From Pleomorphovibrio marinus (GTDB taxonomy: Bacteria; Bacteroidota; Bacteroidia; Cytophagales; Cyclobacteriaceae), in assembly GCF_003347495.1 (NCBI RefSeq), contig NZ_QCXY01000003.1, forward strand, positions 310,001 to 374,000: 64,000 nucleotides of DNA, given 5' to 3'. The notes under the pieces are model-generated. The model was given only the letters and a program-made list of their open reading frames with translations, ran no database searches and was not told the origin of the DNA. Below, piece after piece: positions 36,275-45,684 of the stretch. The first letter of the stretch is position 1. Each line of letters starts with the position of its first letter. A program made the translations under genes and the position numbers.

Positions 36275-37240
36275 TCATTCCTTTTTAACAAAGCCCTCCT
36301 CGGGCCTTAAGCTTGGAGAGTCCTTCCTGGGGAAATCTAAAGGGACAGGATAGCTGATATCCCTGGTGGCCAACCATTCGGTAACCCTGATAACAGTGGT
36401 TTGATATCCTACACATCTATAGGCCGGGGGATAGGTTTCCCCTTCCCAAAGATGTCCCAAACTGGAGTTGTACACCCTTCCTTTACCGTAAATTACCACC
36501 CATTCCACAGGCCAGTTCTTCTGGGTTCCGGTGCTGTCATAGGCATAGGACAGGATTTCTATATTCTTTGCAGGACCACGTGGGTAATAATACACTTCCG
36601 TGTTCACGGTTTGCCACTTATCTGGAAAACCATAATTAATAGGGTGCCTATTGTAAAGTTCAACCACTGCGTTAAACCGGTCTCCATGCCCTGTCCCCTT
36701 ACCTTCCCCAGGTGGATGGACGATGATGCTTTCATCGGACCCGATTTCTAATGCAGTCCCTGCCGAGGAGGACCGCCATCCCAATCCGATCATCTCATCA
36801 TAGGCCTTCCAATGTGAGAAAGCGTTGTTGGCGGAATGAAGCACGTACAAGCCTCCACCGTCGGCCACATAATTCTCAAGGGCTATCTCTGCCTCCCTTG
36901 GCCACTTTAAGCTGAGGTTATTGATATTATTGGTGTTTTGAATGATTACCGGATAGTTGTTAAACTCCGGGAGCCAAGACAATCTTTCCAGGCTGTCGGT
37001 AGGTACCGTACTTACTTCTACTTTAAACATCCCACTTTCCTCCAGGATCCATTTGGTCACCTCAGTGGTCTGTTCCCAGTCATGATTGCTGAACCCGTCC
37101 ACTATCAAAACAGGGATTTTATCCCCGTTTTGTGCAGATGCAGCAAGTGAATAAATTAAAAACATCAGGACTATCAATAACCTCTTCAAGTTACCTGCCC
37201 AGTCCAGTTGCTCTTTAAAAATTTTAATTCTTCTACTCAT
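36275..37240 (-). CDS. ThuA-domain protein, exported
   Basis: About 321 residues from ATG 37240 (MSRRIKIFKEQLDWAG), which places a signal segment (LLIVLMFLIYSLAASAQ) early; upstream codons reach 37363. The ThuA fold shows KIPVLIVDGFSNHDWEQTTE, YPVIIQNTN, YVADGGGLYVLHSANNAF, EVYYYPRGPAK and GKGRVYNSSLGHLWEG. ThuA-like domains are glutamine-amidotransferase-like and are linked to trehalose or sugar use; the reaction is undefined. A second ThuA protein lies at 48667. It stands alone here, downstream of nothing obvious. Confidence 0.88.
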   Translation of the reverse strand: MSRRIKIFKEQLDWAGNLKRLLIVLMFLIYSLAASAQNGDKIPVLIVDGFSNHDWEQTTEVTKWILEESGMFKVEVSTVPTDSLERLSWLPEFNNYPVIIQNTNNINNLSLKWPREAEIALENYVADGGGLYVLHSANNAFSHWKAYDEMIGLGWRSSSAGTALEIGSDESIIVHPPGEGKGTGHGDRFNAVVELYNRHPINYGFPDKWQTVNTEVYYYPRGPAKNIEILSYAYDSTGTQKNWPVEWVVIYGKGRVYNSSLGHLWEGETYPPAYRCVGYQTTVIRVTEWLATRDISYPVPLDFPRKDSPSLRPEEGFVKKE

Positions 37241-37563
37241 AAGGCCTTTAAGGTTGTTAAAGCTATTATTGGAAAGATAATGAAAACCTTTGTATAATTC
37301 AGGATCAATTCTGTTTTGAAAAATGGTTTTTAACAAAAATGGTGCACTACTCGTACCTGGCATACCAATCCTTTTGCTTGGATATGGTTACAAAACTGTC
37401 ATAATTCCCATTTTTGCTTAGAGCTAATCGGATTTACATCTTTACCTAATGGCTAATGCCGTTTCTTGCTTCACAGAAGATTTGTATAGTCATAACTTTC
37501 TCGTTATTTTTTACTTATGAATTGGTTTCCCTAGGTTAAATAAAGGTTTAAAATAATTCTACT

Positions 37564-38481
37564 ATGAAAGTTTCACTGTTATTGGCGTTTCTTCTTGGTA
37601 CTCAATTGGTGTATGGCCAGCGGCTGATGGAGCGGAATACCATGATTGTGCCCCTGGCGGATTCCACCAACTACGATCCTGGTACGGGCATTTCCTTTGC
37701 ACACTCCCTAAGCGGATGGGCTGGGTTCGGAAACTACCTGGCCAGTTCGGATGAGAGCCACGAATGGGTTCATGAGTTGGGTGCAACTGTGGAGCTTATG
37801 CGATTTAGCAATAGGGCCACTTTGGGGATCACCACATCCATTGAGTTTATAGCTGACCCCTTTAACAATATCAACTTTAACCCAAGGTCGATCTGGTGGA
37901 GTGAAGGGCTTTTTTACATGCGAAAGACTGGGAAGGGCTTTTGGAGGGCAGGATATTACCACCGATGCAAGCACGATATCGATAATTTATCCCTGGGTGA
38001 GGAGCGAAGGTTGATTTTTGGGAGCCTTCACGGAGAGTATTTTGTGCCGGTAAGAAGTGATGAAGAAAGTGAATTTTGGTATGCAATAGGGACTGAATTA
38101 TATACCATAAGACAAGATGACCGGGTTCCTTTAAACCCTGCGACGGAAAGTTTGAACCACATGAACCTTCTTGCGTCTTTCTCATTGAAATTTCATTTTT
38201 TTAAAAGGTTCTCCAACCCTAAAGTCGGTTGGTTTGCCAACGGTTTTTTGCAACCCAACCTTTACAGCGGAAATGAAGGTTTTGCAGACCGCTTTTCTAA
38301 TATTGATCGGGTAAATGCCTCCTTTGGGCTGAGTGCAGGACTGGCACTGATGGGGAATGGGCAGATCCGCATTGGGTTTAACTATGAATATCATCCGGAC
38401 ACGACAATCCCCATACAACCGGTAAGCAGCCATTTATTCAGTTTTGGTATCCGGGGATTGAGTATGAGTCAGGTTAAGTAG
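37564..38481 (+). CDS. Probable outer-membrane beta-barrel protein
   Basis: About 305 residues with signal peptide (LLLAFLLGTQLVYGQR). The mature part is a series of amphipathic strands with aromatic girdles: VHELGATVELMRFSN, TLGITTSIEFIAD, FWRAGYYHRCKHDIDN, WYAIGTELYTIR, NHMNLLASFSLKFHFF, KVGWFANGFLQPNL, QIRIGFNYEYH and LFSFGIRGLS. The last strand ends near the C-terminus, as in outer-membrane proteins. No family name is assigned. Opposite strand to ThuA; function unknown. Confidence 0.72.
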   Translation: MKVSLLLAFLLGTQLVYGQRLMERNTMIVPLADSTNYDPGTGISFAHSLSGWAGFGNYLASSDESHEWVHELGATVELMRFSNRATLGITTSIEFIADPFNNINFNPRSIWWSEGLFYMRKTGKGFWRAGYYHRCKHDIDNLSLGEERRLIFGSLHGEYFVPVRSDEESEFWYAIGTELYTIRQDDRVPLNPATESLNHMNLLASFSLKFHFFKRFSNPKVGWFANGFLQPNLYSGNEGFADRFSNIDRVNASFGLSAGLALMGNGQIRIGFNYEYHPDTTIPIQPVSSHLFSFGIRGLSMSQVK

Positions 38482-38531
38482 GGAATGGAGAATGGAGAAT
38501 GGAAAATGGAAAATTGAAAATGGAAAATTGA
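38482..38531. repeat. Short imperfect tandem repeat after stop codon
   Basis: Starting directly at the outer-membrane gene stop, about six units of seven to ten bases (GGAGAAT and GGAAAAT types) run in tandem. The rest of this 309-bp gap up to 38790 shows no gene. Confidence 0.7.
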
Positions 38532-38790
38532 CCTTTGACACAAAATCATCCATTACTAATTTTTCCAATACACCCCTTGGTTTTTTTCTTTGCTTTCAGG
38601 GAGGTGGCAATGGAATAAATATGATAAATGTGTTGCTCAATATCGATTGGAAGTGAACAGAAATTACCTAACAAGCATTTTACTTGTCTATCGGTCATTA
38701 TTTTAACGATTAAATTACTTTCCTCAAACTTTTAAATTTTCGCTGTTTTTCATAACTTTAGAGATATTGGAGACATAAAAGTGAGCAACC

Positions 38791-39975
38791 ATGCCGGATA
38801 ACCACAATATCAATCGCAGAAAATTTATTTCAGTAGGTGCAACCTTGGGGTTGGGCATTCCTCTGTTGGGCAAAGCCAATTCAAGTGATGCAATGGCCCC
38901 AAAACGTAGAAAAAATGTCAAACTAGAATGGCGAAACAAACAAGCAGGCATGGCCTATCGGCAATTGGGGGATACCGGAATGATGATTTCTGAAATCGTG
39001 AACGGAGGAGACCCTGTGAGGTTTAATAACCTACGCGCCACTGAAATAGCGATGGAGCGCGGACTGAACTACCTGGATATGGCGTCCGGCTATGGCAATG
39101 GTGAATGCGAGGAAAGCTACGGCCGGATCCTTGACAGCAATGCCAAACGCGAAAAGGTCTTTTTGACCACCAAAGTCAGCGGCTTCGCCAATGTGAGAAA
39201 CAACCTGTACCGGGAAATCTATGATGGTCTACCCAGCGGCAAACAGGAACATTATCAAAAGAAAGCAAAGGAAATGCGCGAAGCCCGCAAAGTGGATAAA
39301 CCCGGATATTTTTTTACCTATTGGCCGGGACAGCCCGACTCATTCGACGGCACCTATCTGAGCAACGCTATGGCGAGTGATTATGCACACAAGGTAGATG
39401 GAAGCCCAAAGTTTAAGGAATTTATATTAAATAGCATTGAAGGTAGCCTTAGGCGCGTGGGAACCGACTACTTTGATATTTTAATGTGCCCTCACGGTGC
39501 CGGCTCATCGGAGGAAGTGGAGATAGAAGATACCTTCACTACTTTCGAGCAACTCAAAAAAGACGGAAAAGTCCGGTTCCTGGGTGTTTCTACACATAAC
39601 GATCCGGCTGGGGTATTAAGAGCGGCAAGGGAAACCGGCCAATACGAAGTGGCCATGGTAGCCTACAATGTCCTTAATGGCGGATACATGGAAAGAGAGA
39701 TAGAATTGGCAAGTGAAAGCGGCATGGGAATAATTGCCATGAAGGCCGCCATGGCTGTGGCCACCCATCACGAAGCATTGCAGCCCATACCGGAATGGCG
39801 CATTCAGAAAGTGGATAGAATTGTGCCCGGCAACATGAAGCCTGCCCTAAAAGCCTATTTGTGGGCCTTGCAAAACCCAAACATTTCAGCAGTGATTTCC
39901 AATCTCTGGGATGAGCAGTATGTGAATGAAAATCTCTCCATAGCTGGCAAAAAGGTGGAATTGCAACCGGGTTGA
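38791..39975 (+). CDS. Aldo/keto reductase with twin-arginine leader
   Basis: About 394 residues. Leader NRRKFISVGATLGLG. AKR barrel with the catalytic set: Asp/Tyr in NYLDMASGYG, Lys in FLTTKVSG and His in LMCPHGAGS. Cofactor-site sequence SAVISNLWDEQYV is near the C-terminus. There is an insertion around residues 145-200 (GYFFTYWPGQPDSFDG) not seen in small AKRs. It probably oxidises or reduces a sugar-derived aldehyde in the periplasm. A candidate promoter element TAACTTTAG lies at 38753-38761, about 30 bp before the start. It stands alone on the plus strand. Confidence 0.88.
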   Translation: MPDNHNINRRKFISVGATLGLGIPLLGKANSSDAMAPKRRKNVKLEWRNKQAGMAYRQLGDTGMMISEIVNGGDPVRFNNLRATEIAMERGLNYLDMASGYGNGECEESYGRILDSNAKREKVFLTTKVSGFANVRNNLYREIYDGLPSGKQEHYQKKAKEMREARKVDKPGYFFTYWPGQPDSFDGTYLSNAMASDYAHKVDGSPKFKEFILNSIEGSLRRVGTDYFDILMCPHGAGSSEEVEIEDTFTTFEQLKKDGKVRFLGVSTHNDPAGVLRAARETGQYEVAMVAYNVLNGGYMEREIELASESGMGIIAMKAAMAVATHHEALQPIPEWRIQKVDRIVPGNMKPALKAYLWALQNPNISAVISNLWDEQYVNENLSIAGKKVELQPG

Positions 39976-40024
39976 TTGATAAATAGGTGATTAAATTTAC
40001 ACACTGAATTTTTATTAGAATACG

Positions 40025-42103
40025 TTAGGGCTTAACCAATTTGTATTTCATCAGCTGATATGAATTTTGCCTAGAAAGTGAAAACGTCACCTTTCTATCA
40101 GTTCCAACCTGCGTCGTGAAATCTGGACCCTCCCCCAATATGGGGATAAACTCATAGTTCCCCACTTCCAGCCAAGGAAGTGCTATCTCGGCTTCCTCCC
40201 TATCGTTTTCTTCCCGGAAGATCAAAATATACCCTTCTTTACTTCCTGGATTCACTGAATGAAACCCTGTCCAGGATCGCCCAGAGGGCTCTTCACCGAT
40301 AGGGAAAATATAACCTGCATGGAATTCGGCCTGTATGTCCCTATAATTGCTGATTACTTCCCCCACCTGCATGGCCTCCTCCGGCAGGCCTGTTGCCTCA
40401 AACCATGCCAAAGGCTGTCCGGCCATGGAAGTGGCAAAAACGTACTCAAAATCATAGTTATGAGGAGCAAATGGGTCACCCATGGGGAACTTATCCTTAT
40501 TCCTCCATTTGTTTAGGAACTCCACTTGTAGCAGTTCTGGAGGAAAATACCTTGCAAGCATCCAGACGTTACGCAGGGTTCTGTAAGGATAATAATTTCC
40601 CCAATCGGTGTAGCGGTTTTCCAAAAACAGGTTTCCCGCATACCTGGTCAGAAAATATCCCCCCCGAATACCTGCAGTCAGGTCAAGGTTGAAAAACACC
40701 TTATTATTTGTTTCCTCCAATACCCTGTCAAAAAACCGGTGCAAGTTTTCTTCCGCTTTTTTTGTGGGAATCTGGACTCCGTCGATTTTAAAATATTGAA
40801 TACCCGTGCTGTTATGCAGGCTGATGATAATTTCCGCATCATCCTCCCAGGCAGCAAAGTCATTGGCCATAGAAGGATTAAACCACAACCCCAACCGTAT
40901 CCCGTAATCACCTGCCTTTTCAATCACTTTATCCAGGCCGTTTGGAAACCGCACCTCATTGGGTTTCCAGTCTTCCGGAAGCCACCTATCCCATAATACG
41001 CCTTCACTGCTGGCGGAATTTTTGGATAAGCCCTGTTGCCACCCATCATCCAACTGGAAATGACTGATGCCCAATTCCCTGGCCCTATCCAGCTCTGCAA
41101 GGACAAAATTCTCACTGATTTTCCCGTCCTGCCCCCTATCTCCCCAAGTGTTCATCATTACCATCTCATATTGCTCCGGGTCATAATTAATCGAGTTTTT
41201 CAAGTACTCCCTCAAGGTCCATATGACTGGCTGATCTCCCTGGGCAAGGCCTATGGTTAAAGGATATCCCCTCACCCATTCCACTCCCTCCGAGGTGGCG
41301 GGAAAACCGGAAAAAGGAATCCCAATCTTGGTTTTGGAAAGGGAATAATCAAATCCAGGGTAGTTGATTTGGCTTTCCCCGTTAGGCCCTTCCTTCAAAA
41401 GGAAAAATTCGGACCCATGGATCACATCCCTTGCTAGCAATAGATTCCCCTGAAGTTGTTGTGCAGCCCCATAGGGCAATAGCTGCTGCTCATGGACCAA
41501 ATTGTCATTTGCATCTGTGACATCCTTAAAACGGACTACCGTGAAGTCCCAGTGTGGATAATTTAATCCGAATTGCTGCAAGTAAGGCTCCTTGCCTGGA
41601 GTATTTTGTGTAAAAAAACTTTCTGTGCCATCTAGTTTTTGCTCATTGGGGTCCTTCCCTTTGCCCAAATCCCCATATTTCAAATAAATCTCCATGGTAA
41701 TGGCCGAAGTCTCCGGGAACACCTTAAAAACACGGAGTACATTTACTCCGGCATCATGCTCATTTTCTACCTCCACCCTAAGATGAGCAGGAGAGTGGAT
41801 ATTTTGCTCCACAGCTGCTATATGAAAGGTCTTGTTGGTATTAAATGGGGCACCTGTCGCCTCAAAGCCAGGTTCATTTGCCTGGAATACCACCCTTTTA
41901 TCTCCGTTTCTATCGACAATGGAATAAGGGATGAAATCTCCCCCATTCCAAAGCATAGAGTAGCTTATCTTGGAATTCTGAACCACCAAGGTGTCATTGC
42001 GGAGCCAGGCACTACAGTCCATATAGGATTGTTGGGAAAACGCAAAAGAAAGAGAAAAAAAAGAAACAATTACAAGAGAACAGGTAAGAGATAGGGGCTT
42101 CAT
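40025..42103 (-). CDS. GH36/GH27-like alpha-galactosidase
   Basis: About 692 residues with signal peptide (SLTCSLVIVSFFSLSFAFSQ). The N-terminal beta-sandwich is followed by a TIM barrel with MMNTWGDRGQDGKISE, ISHFQLDDGWQQG, IRLGLWFNPSMAND and QYFKIDGVQIP. In the GH-D clan the Asp of KxD is the nucleophile. KVFFNLDLTAGIRGGYF follows. A C-terminal beta domain ends the protein. It hydrolyses alpha-galactosides or related sugars, probably in the periplasm. A 131-bp gap with a strong palindrome separates it from the membrane gene upstream. Activity is inferred from family. Confidence 0.85.
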   Translation of the reverse strand: MKPLSLTCSLVIVSFFSLSFAFSQQSYMDCSAWLRNDTLVVQNSKISYSMLWNGGDFIPYSIVDRNGDKRVVFQANEPGFEATGAPFNTNKTFHIAAVEQNIHSPAHLRVEVENEHDAGVNVLRVFKVFPETSAITMEIYLKYGDLGKGKDPNEQKLDGTESFFTQNTPGKEPYLQQFGLNYPHWDFTVVRFKDVTDANDNLVHEQQLLPYGAAQQLQGNLLLARDVIHGSEFFLLKEGPNGESQINYPGFDYSLSKTKIGIPFSGFPATSEGVEWVRGYPLTIGLAQGDQPVIWTLREYLKNSINYDPEQYEMVMMNTWGDRGQDGKISENFVLAELDRARELGISHFQLDDGWQQGLSKNSASSEGVLWDRWLPEDWKPNEVRFPNGLDKVIEKAGDYGIRLGLWFNPSMANDFAAWEDDAEIIISLHNSTGIQYFKIDGVQIPTKKAEENLHRFFDRVLEETNNKVFFNLDLTAGIRGGYFLTRYAGNLFLENRYTDWGNYYPYRTLRNVWMLARYFPPELLQVEFLNKWRNKDKFPMGDPFAPHNYDFEYVFATSMAGQPLAWFEATGLPEEAMQVGEVISNYRDIQAEFHAGYIFPIGEEPSGRSWTGFHSVNPGSKEGYILIFREENDREEAEIALPWLEVGNYEFIPILGEGPDFTTQVGTDRKVTFSLSRQNSYQLMKYKLVKP

Positions 42104-42202
42104 ATTTCTATCGATTCATTTAACTTATTAAAATGATTCCATCCAAATATACCAAGGGAGGAGGATAGATACCAATCCAATTAAAAAACAACTAAATTTT
42201 CC

Positions 42203-42249
42203 CTTGGGTTGACTTAAAAAAATGCTTCATTTTTTTAAGTCAACCCAAG
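42203..42249. terminator. Perfect 22-bp palindrome at the end of the membrane gene
   Basis: Arms 42203-42224 and 42228-42249 are exactly complementary with a 3-nt loop. The stop codon of the minus-strand membrane gene lies inside the right arm. Seven-base A/T runs are part of the stem. It may end transcription in both directions; a simple terminator would have the T-run outside the stem. Confidence 0.6.
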
Positions 42250-42960
42250 TTCCAAAAACCATTTCCCGAAACTTTCCCAAAAAGTGAACTGGTGAAATGT
42301 AAATACTGAAATATGAAAAAACAGCAGGATTACAAAAACAGTAATGAATACATCTTTTCGCCTATTGGATCTCCAATCCCAAATCACCAAGCCAATCAGC
42401 ATCAGATCTGCTAGCAAAAACCCATAAAATGGCACAATTGGATCACCTGCTATTTTCGGGGCATATTGCACCAAAGGCCGAAGGTAATTGTAAATGATCC
42501 TATCGGTAATCGGTGTAAATAAAGGAAAAATCGTGCAGACCATATAGCGGGCATGCGTAGGTCGGTCTTTCCTGAAATAAATCCCCAATCCGTAAATAAG
42601 GATCAAGGCAACCGTGGCATTGGCCATCAAGGCAAGGTTAGTTAAGACAGCAGTATTGAGCTCCCCATTTACACTCAAGCTGGCATGGATCAACAGAAAT
42701 GTGGAAAGAATCAGAACCGGGAAAATCAGAAAGGAACCTCTGCCCACCCATCTATGGGTTTTGTATTTCCGCAATCTGATCAAAAATGCCTGTGCAATCA
42801 GCATTAGGCACCACAGTGTCATACTGATCCCATGGAAATGTTCATAAAAGGTAACGTCCCTCTCAGGAAATGAATAATAGCTTTTCCAAAACCCGAACAC
42901 AGCCACAGCGAAAAAAAGAATCAACCAGAAAGCGCTTTTATTAAATAGAAATTTATTCAT
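42235..42960 (-). CDS. Seven-helix membrane protein, DUF2306-like
   Basis: About 241 residues with seven hydrophobic helices: WLILFFAVAVFGFW, TLWCLMLIAQAFLI, FLIFPVLILSTFLL, LALMANATVALILIYGLGIY, and so on. His-rich positions at helix ends (FYEHFHGISM, KTHRWVGRG, THARYMV) resemble DUF2306-type proteins and may bind a metal or heme. It ends within a strong palindrome. A decayed copy joining its first six and last residues lies at 46977-47038. Function unknown. Confidence 0.78.
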   Translation of the reverse strand: MNKFLFNKSAFWLILFFAVAVFGFWKSYYSFPERDVTFYEHFHGISMTLWCLMLIAQAFLIRLRKYKTHRWVGRGSFLIFPVLILSTFLLIHASLSVNGELNTAVLTNLALMANATVALILIYGLGIYFRKDRPTHARYMVCTIFPLFTPITDRIIYNYLRPLVQYAPKIAGDPIVPFYGFLLADLMLIGLVIWDWRSNRRKDVFITVFVILLFFHISVFTFHQFTFWESFGKWFLELGLT

Positions 42961-43165
42961 CCCTAAATATACTTTTCCCTATAAAGACAAAAAATGATTT
43001 AAAAAATAAAATAAGGCTTTGTTTAAATTTTTGGTCCGGCAAAATTTTAGACATTTTAGGAAGATTTTAACCGTTTGCTTCATCATCAGTACAGCTAAGG
43101 AAGTCCGTTTTGCAAATAATACAGTTCGTATATTGACTAAAAATGTTGTATAGCAGTTGATTTAA

Positions 43166-43200
43166 ATTTAGGTATTCCTTCTTATCTTTAGTACCTAAAT
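43166..43200 (+). promoter_or_regulatory. Inverted repeat with possible promoter upstream of a small gene
   Basis: Arms ATTTAGGTA (43166-43174) and TACCTAAAT (43192-43200) are exactly complementary. Between them lies TATCTTTAG, which resembles the Bacteroidota -7 element (TAnnTTTG). The downstream start codon is at 43210, so a repressor binding here could control it. Weak evidence. Confidence 0.35.
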
Positions 43201-43209
43201 CCATCTTCC

Positions 43210-43605
43210 ATGAAAAAGTATCTTGGTATAGGTTCAATCATATTGGTAATTGCATTATCCATCTTTTTCTGGTGGAGGTATTATTTTGTTTTTGCTGAAG
43301 GGGTAAAGGCAGGGAACCTCAATTATTTCGAGAAAAAAGGGTTTATGTTCAAAACCTGGGAGGGCCGCCTGGTTCAGGATGGGTTCCAAAGCCCCTCCGC
43401 AGGAGCACTGCAAAGTAACGAATTTCGCTTTAGTGCTCTAGGTGACTCTGTGGCCCTTATGCTGGAAAGGTCCGGAGGGCAATTTGTTGAGCTAAGATAT
43501 AAAGAATATCTCAACCCCATCCCATGGAGGGGAGCAAGCAAATATGTGGTGACAGAGGTACTGGAAATCGGAGAAGCTAGGGGCAAATCCATGCCTTTAC
43601 AATAG
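43210..43605 (+). CDS. Small single-pass membrane protein
   Basis: About 131 residues. An N-terminal membrane anchor (IGSIILVIALSIFFWWRYYF) is followed by AEGVKAGNLNYFEKKGFMFK, TWEGRLVQDGF and FVELRYKEYLNPIPWRGASK. This pattern (EGxRxGxLxxFxxKGxxFKTWEG ... PWRG) is widespread among short Bacteroidota proteins; as I recall, database entries sometimes call them 6-phosphogluconate dehydrogenase, though the protein is far too short for that enzyme and has no Rossmann motif. The role is unknown. A hairpin follows directly after the stop. Confidence 0.78.
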   Translation: MKKYLGIGSIILVIALSIFFWWRYYFVFAEGVKAGNLNYFEKKGFMFKTWEGRLVQDGFQSPSAGALQSNEFRFSALGDSVALMLERSGGQFVELRYKEYLNPIPWRGASKYVVTEVLEIGEARGKSMPLQ

Positions 43606-44130
43606 CCCCACCAAATAGCTTTGGTGGCTATCGATATGATGACAATAATGCCTTTCAGGAAGGCATTAAGATGGTATGCGCTTTTTAATTGGAAGGAAAG
43701 ATTTTGTTCAAAATAAGTAAAGTATTTGTAAAAGTTTTATTACATAGTTCAGAGGTATCCGCGGAGAGGTATTTAAACGGGATTTGAAACTAAGGCACTC
43801 TTCTGACGAACCCATTAAAATATTGAAGGAATTAGGGGCAGGAATGTTTAATTGCCGATTTTGGATCGATACAATTCCCTATTGGAGGGCAGTAGTTGGT
43901 ACAGGTCCTTCCGCTTGTGGGACTTGATTCTTCCCTCAATTATTCCACTTTATTTTTTTTCACCATGTTTTGGATGGCCTTCTAGCTTTACTGCGGATTA
44001 TATAGCCTTAGGTGCATAAAAGTAACCCTCCTGTTCTTTAAGCCAAGAGGGTTTTTTTGTAATGTCCATGAAAGAATTTTTCCCGAGGAGAAAGCAGTTT
44101 ATCTTAATGCCAACTAGGCCGGACTAATAC
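43606..44130. other. Intergenic stretch with hairpins, no supported gene
   Basis: A hairpin CCACCAAA/TTTGGTGG (43608-43627) follows the small gene stop and a terminator lies at 44024-44058. Between them one frame reads RLWDLILPSIIPLYFFSPCF and resembles the hydrophobic tail of a serine hydrolase, but this is too short to call. Confidence 0.45.
44024..44058 (+). terminator. Intrinsic terminator
   Basis: Stem AACCCTC (44024-44030) with GAGGGTT (44047-44053), a 16-nt loop and seven T at 44052-44058. It points in the plus direction and lies between converging transcripts. Confidence 0.75.
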
Positions 44131-45672
44131 CTAAAAAACTCCATCTTTTTTTGCATTATTAACCGAGTATTGCCCCACCTTGCTACCTTGCTTGGTTCCT
44201 TCCACAGCATCAAAGCGATAATGTATCCCACCATATATCCTTGAGACAGCCGCTTCCTCTGCCCAGGCTTGGAATTGGTGGGCATCTTCAGGAAAGAAAT
44301 AGGACAATACCTCTGCACCTGCTGCTGAGAAAGTGCTATGGCCAGAAGTATAAGCGGGAAAATTCGGCGTACCCAATATGGTCTTAAAGCCTTGAATAGT
44401 CTCCACCGGCCTGGGGTAATGATAATAATATTTAGTGTCCCAACAAGCCACACCTGCGTCCATGATGGCGGTGTTCATGTACGCAAACACCTTGGCAGTC
44501 CGGAGGGGGTTCAGCTTGTTTTTTACTATGGACAACTTGGCAAATTTATTCCAGTGGCCCGGTGGGGTATATGACCCAAGCCCATCTTCCCACCAATTTG
44601 CAATCCTTCTTTGTTCCCCCGTCATGTTTCTGGCATATTGCCTCAGCTCCCTTGCATCCTCTTCAAATTGTGGTGATCCCGGAGCGGGTGGAGGACTTGC
44701 CCTTACCTCTTCCACATTGGGAACATGCCACATTCTCACTTTACCGAATAGCGGGGTCAAACCAACGGGCCTTATTGGACTTTCCATATTATTCCACTTC
44801 CATCCAAACCTATCAAAAGCCACATTGGCAATAGAGTCTGATAGGGCCATTGGGGTCTGCGCCCTATTCATTCCGTCAGAGGCCGCTCGTTGTCTGGCTA
44901 CATCCACCACCTCTTTTGCCACTATGATGCCTGCATCTATGTCACTTCTTACATTTATACCCGCATGTTCCAAGCTTCTAAGGTGCTCAAGGTACCTCTC
45001 CTCCAGATAGGCTTGTTCCAATGGAAACATGGTTTTAAGAATTTCTTTGGACACATATGCCACACTTGCACCATCCGAAGGGTAGGATGGCAATTGGCTT
45101 TTGGGGTAAGCAGGCTGAATAGAGCTGTCCACTTGGTAAGGAGCAGGCCGGTTAAATTGAAACTTATAATGCCAAACCACCACAAGGGCATCAAACTGAG
45201 CAGCGCTCAAGTAAGCCAGCATTCTACTGGTGTAAGGAGGGTGGGCGAAGGGAAACGGGGGAGGCCCTTCCGGGCTTGCAGGGTTTGGCAAAGTGTAGGA
45301 GCCATCTGCATTAGGACCTGGGATCAGGTTATATTTTGCCGCAATTTCCAGGGCTAATTCATTCCATCTCAGCACAGGGTTATTCGTCCAATACTCCACC
45401 GCATCCTTTTCATCAGCCGAGATAGAAGACATCTTTTCTTTCAATTCCCCTAATTCCGTGACATAGGAACCCGCCGAGATGGGTTCAGGCTCATTGATGC
45501 TGATTTGGGTAGGTTCTCCAACCAATAAGGTGTTCCATGACCCACCATCCTCATCTAGACTGGAAAGTTCATATTTCTCAAATTCAAAATAATTGGGTGT
45601 GTCTTCCATGCAGGAAACCCCTAAACCCAGAGCCAAAATCACAGAGAGAAGGGAAATATATTGAGATTTCAT
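44131..45672 (-). CDS. Vanadium-haloperoxidase/PAP2-like lipoprotein with duplicated PAP2 module
   Basis: About 513 residues. Lipobox GVSC (Cys21). The C-terminal PAP2 signature is complete: YYYHYPRPVET (K/R-x6-RP type), AYTSGHSTFSAAGAEV and SRIYGGIHYRFD (SR-x5-H-x3-D). These residues bind vanadate or phosphate. In the N-terminal half a parallel set can be read: KFQFNRPAP, PSYPSDGASVAYVSKEI and SLEHAGINVRSDID. It lacks the catalytic His of SGH, and GIN replaces GIH. So there are two homologous modules, the first degenerate. It probably acts in the periplasm as a phosphatase or haloperoxidase. It lies 12 bp after the outer-membrane gene on the same strand. Confidence 0.85.
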   Translation of the reverse strand: MKSQYISLLSVILALGLGVSCMEDTPNYFEFEKYELSSLDEDGGSWNTLLVGEPTQISINEPEPISAGSYVTELGELKEKMSSISADEKDAVEYWTNNPVLRWNELALEIAAKYNLIPGPNADGSYTLPNPASPEGPPPFPFAHPPYTSRMLAYLSAAQFDALVVVWHYKFQFNRPAPYQVDSSIQPAYPKSQLPSYPSDGASVAYVSKEILKTMFPLEQAYLEERYLEHLRSLEHAGINVRSDIDAGIIVAKEVVDVARQRAASDGMNRAQTPMALSDSIANVAFDRFGWKWNNMESPIRPVGLTPLFGKVRMWHVPNVEEVRASPPPAPGSPQFEEDARELRQYARNMTGEQRRIANWWEDGLGSYTPPGHWNKFAKLSIVKNKLNPLRTAKVFAYMNTAIMDAGVACWDTKYYYHYPRPVETIQGFKTILGTPNFPAYTSGHSTFSAAGAEVLSYFFPEDAHQFQAWAEEAAVSRIYGGIHYRFDAVEGTKQGSKVGQYSVNNAKKDGVF

Positions 45673-45684
45673 AGGGAGTTTAGA

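Noticed and set aside
38482-38531. Tandem repeat as a CRISPR array
   Set aside because: Units are seven to ten bases with no spacers; no cas genes are present in the window.
43720-44010. Possible serine-hydrolase tail (LWDLILPSIIPLYFF)
   Set aside because: Only a hydrophobic stretch resembles the family; no catalytic motif is visible.
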